Below, piece by piece: positions 13,885 through 17,611 of a DNA stretch of 17,611 bases. The position numbers and the translations under genes were made by a program. Each line of letters starts with the position of its first letter. Position 1 is the stretch's first letter. The notes under the pieces were generated by a model that was given only the letters and a program-made list of their open reading frames with translations, ran no database searches and had not been told where the DNA came from. The stretch covers positions 1 to 17,611 of the forward strand of contig JBDHSX010000068.1 in the NCBI GenBank assembly GCA_039808365.1, given 5' to 3'. Source of the DNA: 62-47 sp039808365. GTDB lineage: Bacteria > Pseudomonadota > Alphaproteobacteria > Rhizobiales > Xanthobacteraceae.

Positions 13885-14961
13885 ATGCTGCCCGAAGCCA
13901 AACTCGACATCCTGCTGGCGCGCCACGCCGAACTTGAAGCCCGCCTGATCGGCGATGTCAGCGGCGAGGACTATGTGCGCATCTCGCGCGAACTGGCCGA
14001 TCTCAATCCGGTGATCGAGGCGGTGAAAGCCTATCGCGCGACGCTCACCGAGCTCGTCGGTATCGACGCCATGGTGAACGACCCCGCGACCGACGCCGAG
14101 ATGCGCGAACTGGCCGAGGCCGAGCGTCCCGAACTGGAAGCGCGTCGGGATGAATTGATGCAGCAGATCCGCGTCGCGCTGCTGCCGAAGGATGCGATGG
14201 ACGAGCGCAACGTCATCCTGGAAATCCGCGCCGGCACCGGCGGCGACGAAGCCTCGTTGTTCGCCGGCGACCTGTTCCGGATGTATGAGCGCTTCGCCGC
14301 GTTGCAGGGCTGGACCGTCGAGGTGATCTCCGCCAGTGAAGGCACCGTCGGCGGCTATAAGGAAATCATCGCCGAGGTAAGGGGCCGCGGCGCTTTCGCC
14401 AAGCTGAAATTCGAATCCGGCGTGCATCGCGTGCAGCGGGTGCCGGACACCGAAACGCAAGGGCGCATTCATACGTCTGCGGCAACCGTCGCGGTGCTGC
14501 CGGAGGCCGAGGACGTCGACATCGACATCAAGAACGAAGACCTGCGCATCGAGACCATGCGCGCGCAGGGCGCGGGCGGCCAGCACGTCAACAAGACCGA
14601 GTCGGCGATCCGCATCACCCATCTGCCGACCGGCATCGTGGTGATGATGCAGGACAGCCGCTCGCAGCACAAGAATCGCGCCAGCGCCATGAACATCCTG
14701 CGCTCGCGGCTCTACGACGCCGAACGCCAGCGGCTCGATTCCGAACGTTCCGCCGACCGGCGCGGCCAGGTCGGCTCCGGCGACCGCTCCGAGCGGATCC
14801 GCACCTACAATTTTCCGCAAGGCCGCGTCACCGACCACCGCATCAACCTGACGCTCTACAAGCTGCCGCAGGTGATCGCCGGCGAAGCCCTGGGCGAACT
14901 GATCGACGCGCTGACCACCGAGCATCAGGCCGCGCAACTGGCGGCGCAGGGCGCGGCGTGA
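13885..14961 (+). CDS. prfA: Peptide chain release factor 1 (RF1)
   Basis: RF1 ends translation at UAA and UAG codons. The 358-residue product has the class I release-factor layout: an N-terminal helical domain (LPEAKLDILLARHAELEARL), the EIRAGTGGDEASLFAGDL segment, the codon-recognition P-x-T tripeptide as PDT at 187-189 (RVPDTETQGRIHTSA), and the catalytic GGQ at 231-233 in AQGAGGQHVNKTESAIRITH. SRSQHKNRASAM and the RIRTYNFPQGRVTDHRI segment complete the match. P-x-T, instead of the SPF of RF2, identifies RF1. The ATG at 13885 gives the conserved start; upstream in-frame codons run antisense to no known domain. It ends within the GTG start of prmC, the enzyme that methylates the GGQ glutamine. 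Confidence 0.97.
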   Translation: MLPEAKLDILLARHAELEARLIGDVSGEDYVRISRELADLNPVIEAVKAYRATLTELVGIDAMVNDPATDAEMRELAEAERPELEARRDELMQQIRVALLPKDAMDERNVILEIRAGTGGDEASLFAGDLFRMYERFAALQGWTVEVISASEGTVGGYKEIIAEVRGRGAFAKLKFESGVHRVQRVPDTETQGRIHTSAATVAVLPEAEDVDIDIKNEDLRIETMRAQGAGGQHVNKTESAIRITHLPTGIVVMMQDSRSQHKNRASAMNILRSRLYDAERQRLDSERSADRRGQVGSGDRSERIRTYNFPQGRVTDHRINLTLYKLPQVIAGEALGELIDALTTEHQAAQLAAQGAA

Positions 14962-15833
14962 GCGCGGCATTCAGCGTCGAGGCCGCCCGCCGCGCGCTGG
15001 CCGCCCGACTGCGCGGCGAAGGCATCGATTCGCCCGAACTCGATGCGCGGCTGATGATCGGCGCGGTGACCGGGCTCGACCTCACCGGCCTGATCGCGCA
15101 TGCGGCGCGCCGGCTGACGGCGGACGAACAGCTGCGTCTCGACCAATGGGCGGCGCGGCGGATCGCCGGCGAGCCGGTGGCGCGGCTCATCGGCCGCAAG
15201 GAATTCTGGGGACTCGATTTCGAGCTGTCGCCGGCGACGCTGGTGCCGCGTCCGGACACCGAGACGATCGTGGAAACCGCGCTCGATATCGTCCGCGCCG
15301 ACGGCTTGCAGGATCGCGCGCTGCGGATCGCGGATCTCGGCACCGGCTCCGGCGCGATCCTGCTGGCGCTGCTGCACGAACTGCCGCAAGCCCACGGCAT
15401 CGGCACCGATATCAGCCTCGCCGCGCTCCGCACCGCGCGCGCCAACGCCGCGCGACTGGGGCTCGCGGCGCGCGCGCGTTTCGCGGCGAGCGACTTCGCC
15501 GCCGCTCTCGCCGGTGCTCACGACCTCATCGTCTCCAACCCGCCCTATATCCCGAGCCGCGACATCCCGGCACTGAGCGCTGAGGTGCGTGAGCACGATC
15601 CACGCCGCGCCCTCGACGGCGGCGGCGACGGCCTCGACGCCTATCGCCTGATCGTCCGCCAGGCGGCCAGCCTCCTCGCGGATGACGGTACGCTGATCCT
15701 GGAAATCGGCCAGCACCAGGGCGACGATGTCACCCGGCTGGCGAAGGCGGCCGGCCTCGCGCCGCATGGCCCGCCGCGCATGGACCTTGGCGGCGTGCCG
15801 CGCGCCCTCGCGTTCCGCCGTTCGCCGCGATAA
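14958..15833 (+). CDS. prmC: Release factor glutamine methyltransferase PrmC (HemK)
   Basis: PrmC methylates the glutamine of the GGQ motif in RF1 and RF2 and so speeds peptide release. The 291-residue product has the N-terminal helical domain that grips the release factor, the RIAGEPVARLIGRKEFWGLDF region, split around IGRKEFWG, PRPDTE near residue 100, the SAM loop ADLGTGSGAI with Asp126-Gly132, and the catalytic NPPY at 194-197 (LIVSNPPYIPSRDI), which binds the glutamine side chain. The start is GTG at 14958, overlapping the prfA stop by four bases (GTGA), which implies coupled translation of enzyme and substrate. There is no better ATG nearby. Confidence 0.95.
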   Translation: MSAAFSVEAARRALAARLRGEGIDSPELDARLMIGAVTGLDLTGLIAHAARRLTADEQLRLDQWAARRIAGEPVARLIGRKEFWGLDFELSPATLVPRPDTETIVETALDIVRADGLQDRALRIADLGTGSGAILLALLHELPQAHGIGTDISLAALRTARANAARLGLAARARFAASDFAAALAGAHDLIVSNPPYIPSRDIPALSAEVREHDPRRALDGGGDGLDAYRLIVRQAASLLADDGTLILEIGQHQGDDVTRLAKAAGLAPHGPPRMDLGGVPRALAFRRSPR

Positions 15834-16498
15834 AGTCCAGTTGGATCACAAAAAAACCTCTTGGAATATCGACCGGGAACGACTACGTTCACACCATAAT
15901 ATCGGTTCAGGGTGATCGACCCTCCCGACTGACGGGATTGAGGTCGAAGCTTTCGGAAAGAGAGCATCCCTAACAAAAGGTTCCAGAAGCCGGTCTTCAT
16001 TGCGCGCGAAAGCCGAGAGAATTGCGCTGCCGAATGACCGCAAAACCGACGAAAGCGCACTCTCATACGCTTGAGAACCATACGAAACATATTCATGCGA
16101 GATGAAGGCAGGCTCCAGATCGAGCAGGCTCGAAGGTGATTGAGCCGCGGGGTCGGGCTCGCGGCAACCGGGCATACAGATTCATGAAGCATGGCGGCTG
16201 GAGCAGGGCGGACCGATATGATCCGGCCAGTGGCGCATCGGGCGCGGCGGTTGGGAATCACGCCTTCGGACAGGATCGTGTTCGAGCGACTGGATCAACG
16301 GCGGAACTGATTCGACGCGATTGAATCGGGCTCCGATAAAAAACACGAGACAACGGCGGGATTCGCAGCGCTGCGGTCGATGCGGCGCGGAGCGTGCGAG
16401 AAGCGACCCCACCGGATAGCGATAGCGATTGTGGTGGATCGTTACCGGAGTTCACTTGTTATCAAGGCGGCAAATCAAGGATCGGTAAAAGGCGACAG
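15834..16498. other. Long, less GC-rich intergenic region between prmC and the DUF4167 gene
   Basis: This 665-base gap is visibly richer in A and T than the genes around it, and I find no convincing protein gene in it on either strand. Minus-strand open frames (for example 15846-16175) start and end without family resemblance. It contains the structured-RNA candidate listed separately, a perfect palindrome CGAGC-AG-GCTCG at 16121-16132, a hairpin GCCGCG (16144-16149) / CGCGGC (16160-16165), a tandem GATAGC near 16414-16425, and the ribosome site AAGGCGA before the DUF4167 start. Part of it is probably the leader and promoter region of the DUF4167 gene. Confidence 0.6.
15896..16045 (+). ncRNA. 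Candidate structured small RNA downstream of prmC
   Basis: A compact stem-loop lies at 15916-15947: TCGACC pairs with GGTCGA, and inside it TCCCG (15923-15927) pairs with CGGGA (15933-15937) around the loop ACTGA, giving 11 base pairs with one small internal loop. A second possible stem spans 15991-16040 (CGG/CCG, TCATT/AATGA and GCGC/GCGC with bulges). A weak promoter-like pair, CTTGGA (15860-15865) and CTACGT (15883-15888) 17 bases apart, lies upstream. From memory, the rhizobial sRNA family alpha-r45 maps to an intergenic region after a glutamine methyltransferase gene like prmC, which fits this place. I have not matched the sequence to that family, and the ends given are estimates. Confidence 0.4.
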
Positions 16499-17239
16499 AT
16501 GAGAAACGGTCAGAACAACAAGCGGATGCGCGGCCGGAATAATAACAATAATAACAACAACAATCGGCGCGGCCAGAATCCGATGACACGGGTTTTCGAG
16601 TCCAACGGACCGGATATCAAGATTCGCGGCACCGCCTCTCATATTGCCGAGAAGTACGTCCAACTGGCCCGCGACGCGCGTGGCTCCGGCGACCCGGTCG
16701 CTTCGGAAAATTATTACCAGCACGCCGAACATTATTTCCGACTGATCGCCGCCGCTCAGGAACAGTTCCGCCAGAACCAGCCGCAGCAACAGCCGCGCAA
16801 CGACCTCGACATCGCCGACGACGGCGATGAGGGCGGCGACGGCTATTCCAGCTTCGGCGCCGAACCGGGCTTCGTGCCGGTGCAGCAGCAGCCGTTTCCG
16901 CCGCGCGATCCCCAGCGCGAGCGTCCGCGCGAACAGCGCTTCCAGCCCCGCGACAACGAACAACCGCGCGAGCAGCCGCAGCCGAGCGAACGGGCCTATC
17001 GCGAGCAGCCGCAGCCGGACTATCCGGCGCAGCCGGCGATGGCGCCGCTCGACAGCGGCGTCGACCGGTTGCCGTCGTTCATCACCGGCGGACAGCCGCA
17101 GCCCGGCAACGGCTTCGAATCGAACGCCCAGCCGAGCGGCGAGCGTTTTCCGCCGCGCCGCCGCCGCCGCCCGCACGGGCCGCGCGCCGAAGCCGCGCCC
17201 GCCGCAGCCGCGGAAGAACTCAATCCCGGCAACGAATAG
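16499..17239 (+). CDS. DUF4167 domain protein with low-complexity tail
   Basis: The 246-residue product starts MRNGQNNKRMRGRN, then a run of nine asparagines (14-22), then the conserved DUF4167 core at about 24-93 (NPMTRVFESNGPDIKIRG, ASHIAEKYVQLARDARGSGD, ENYYQHAEHYFRLIAAAQEQ). The rest is disordered: Gln/Arg/Pro-rich stretches (QPQQQPR, REQ and QPQ repeats), then RRRRRP and an Ala-rich end. The family is widespread in alphaproteobacteria, usually near prmC and clpB, and has no known function. The basic, Asn/Arg-rich ends suggest nucleic-acid contact, which is inference. The ATG at 16499 has AAGGCGA 5-7 bases upstream; an ATG at 16394 would add 35 residues unlike the family. A palindromic repeat follows the stop. 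Confidence 0.88.
   Translation: MRNGQNNKRMRGRNNNNNNNNNRRGQNPMTRVFESNGPDIKIRGTASHIAEKYVQLARDARGSGDPVASENYYQHAEHYFRLIAAAQEQFRQNQPQQQPRNDLDIADDGDEGGDGYSSFGAEPGFVPVQQQPFPPRDPQRERPREQRFQPRDNEQPREQPQPSERAYREQPQPDYPAQPAMAPLDSGVDRLPSFITGGQPQPGNGFESNAQPSGERFPPRRRRRPHGPRAEAAPAAAAEELNPGNE
16538..16564 (+). repeat. In-frame AAY trinucleotide run encoding nine asparagines
   Basis: Nine consecutive AAT/AAC codons form a low-GC simple repeat in an otherwise GC-rich gene, at residues 14-22 of the DUF4167 protein. Mixed AAT and AAC codons lower but do not abolish the chance of slippage; a change by whole codons would keep the frame. Confidence 0.9.
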
Positions 17240-17258
17240 GTCGCGAGGCCAATTCGAT

Positions 17259-17341
17259 CGTCATTGCGAGCGAAGCGAAGCAATCCAACGCCAGGAAGCA
17301 AGGACTGGACTGCTTCGTCGCTCACGCTCCTTGCAATGACG
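17259..17341. repeat. Palindromic intergenic repeat, copy C
   Basis: The left arm (17259-17287, CGTCATTGCGAGCGAAG to CAATCCA) is nearly identical to copy A. The right arm (17305-17341) reads CTGGACTGCTTCGTCG, then CTCACGCTCC, then TTGCAATGACG, with the same CTCACGCTCC insertion as copy B. It lies between the convergent ends of the DUF4167 and methyltransferase genes and may end both transcripts. Confidence 0.87.
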
Positions 17342-17368
17342 ACCCGTTCTGAATTCTTCGCACCATCT

Positions 17369-17611
17369 TCACCGTTGAAGCGACGATGGCGTCGGCACCA
17401 GCACCGGGCCGAGCGCGGGAATCAGCCGCGCCCGCTCGCGACCCGCCGGAATCGGGCGATAGACCTGTTTGGTCGCCTCGACGATATGAACGCCGGCGAC
17501 CGGCAGCGGCAGCACCGCGCCCATCCGCTCCCAGGCCAGCGCCGAGCGCAGGAACCAGCCGCGCCCGATCGGCGGCATGAACAGCGCCTCGCCCCAGACC
17601 GTCGGCGTGAA
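17369..17611 (-). CDS. SAM-dependent methyltransferase, C-terminal part (gene runs off the window)
   Basis: The last 80 residues of a minus-strand protein are present, starting FTPTVWGEALFMPPIGRGW at the window edge, then FLRSALAWERMGAVLPLPVAG and GVHIVEATKQVYRPIP, and ending LIPALGPVLVPTPSSLQR. The pattern (WGEAL-MPP, AWERMG, G-VEATKQVYR-IP) is that of the C-terminal cap of a class I methyltransferase family seen in Bradyrhizobium relatives, often beside a glyoxalase II gene. The SAM-binding half is outside the window, so this call rests on recalled family resemblance. The frame is open to the edge, and an internal ATG at 17576-17578 is not the start. Confidence 0.65.
   Translation of the reverse strand, partial: FTPTVWGEALFMPPIGRGWFLRSALAWERMGAVLPLPVAGVHIVEATKQVYRPIPAGRERARLIPALGPVLVPTPSSLQR

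Noticed and set aside
14958..14961. prfA-prmC overlap as a novel arrangement
   Set aside because: The coupling of release factor and its methylase is widespread in bacteria, so it is described but not claimed as new.
15846..16175. Minus-strand 109-residue open frame in the prmC-DUF4167 gap
   Set aside because: I see no family resemblance and no clear ribosome site, and the region is better explained by RNA structure and leader sequence. It cannot be fully excluded.
16394..16498. Upstream ATG adding 35 residues to the DUF4167 protein
   Set aside because: The added residues are unlike the family, and the ATG at 16499 has a good ribosome site and the typical MRNGQNNKRMRGRN start.

Overview
The window is a GC-rich stretch of ordinary chromosome from an alphaproteobacterium. 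The best guess is the Bradyrhizobium / Rhodopseudomonas / Afipia group (Nitrobacteraceae). This rests on the gene order ubiG / lysC - (marC) - ptsP - prfA - prmC - DUF4167, the nitrogen-type phosphotransferase Enzyme I, and intergenic palindromes of the 'GTCATTGCGAGCGAAGCGAAGCAATCC' type (the full arm is longer; see the repeat entries). Nearly all genes are core housekeeping genes. I see no transposase, phage gene, tRNA, rRNA or CRISPR array.

Layout, left to right. (1) The 5' end of secA leaves the window on the minus strand. It diverges across about 400 bases from a secreted SurA/PrsA-like peptidyl-prolyl isomerase. (2) argJ (arginine synthesis) overlaps a MutT-type Nudix hydrolase gene by one base. 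(3) A minus-strand BioC/NDUFAF5-like methyltransferase diverges from comF. comF is followed closely by a glutaredoxin, a nitrilase-superfamily amidase resembling Nit1, a DUF1178 zinc-ribbon protein and a half-size EamA membrane protein, several with overlapping stop and start codons. (4) A full-size EamA transporter and ubiG (ubiquinone synthesis) lie on the minus strand. (5) ubiG diverges from lysC (aspartokinase), which is followed by a MarC-family membrane protein, ptsP (Enzyme I-Ntr), prfA (release factor 1) and prmC (the methylase that modifies release factors). (6) A 665-base, less GC-rich gap precedes a DUF4167 protein. The window ends in the C-terminus of a minus-strand SAM methyltransferase.

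Functional links: PrfA and PrmC are enzyme and substrate in translation termination. ArgJ and LysC feed amino-acid synthesis, and LysC and Enzyme I-Ntr have been reported to interact physically in a Bradyrhizobium. SecA and the periplasmic isomerase belong to protein export and folding. Glutaredoxin plus a Nit1-like amidase suggests glutathione-related redox or metabolite repair.

No dramatic new system is evident. The observations most worth testing are: a structured RNA candidate in the prmC-DUF4167 gap; a well-placed internal start in lysC that could make a separate regulatory subunit; a perfect palindrome over the -35 box of the putative ptsP promoter; a methyltransferase that lacks a normal glycine-rich SAM loop; and three hairpin repeats placed at gene ends with differing right arms. 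Coordinates were worked out by hand from the sequence. No database search or folding program was run.
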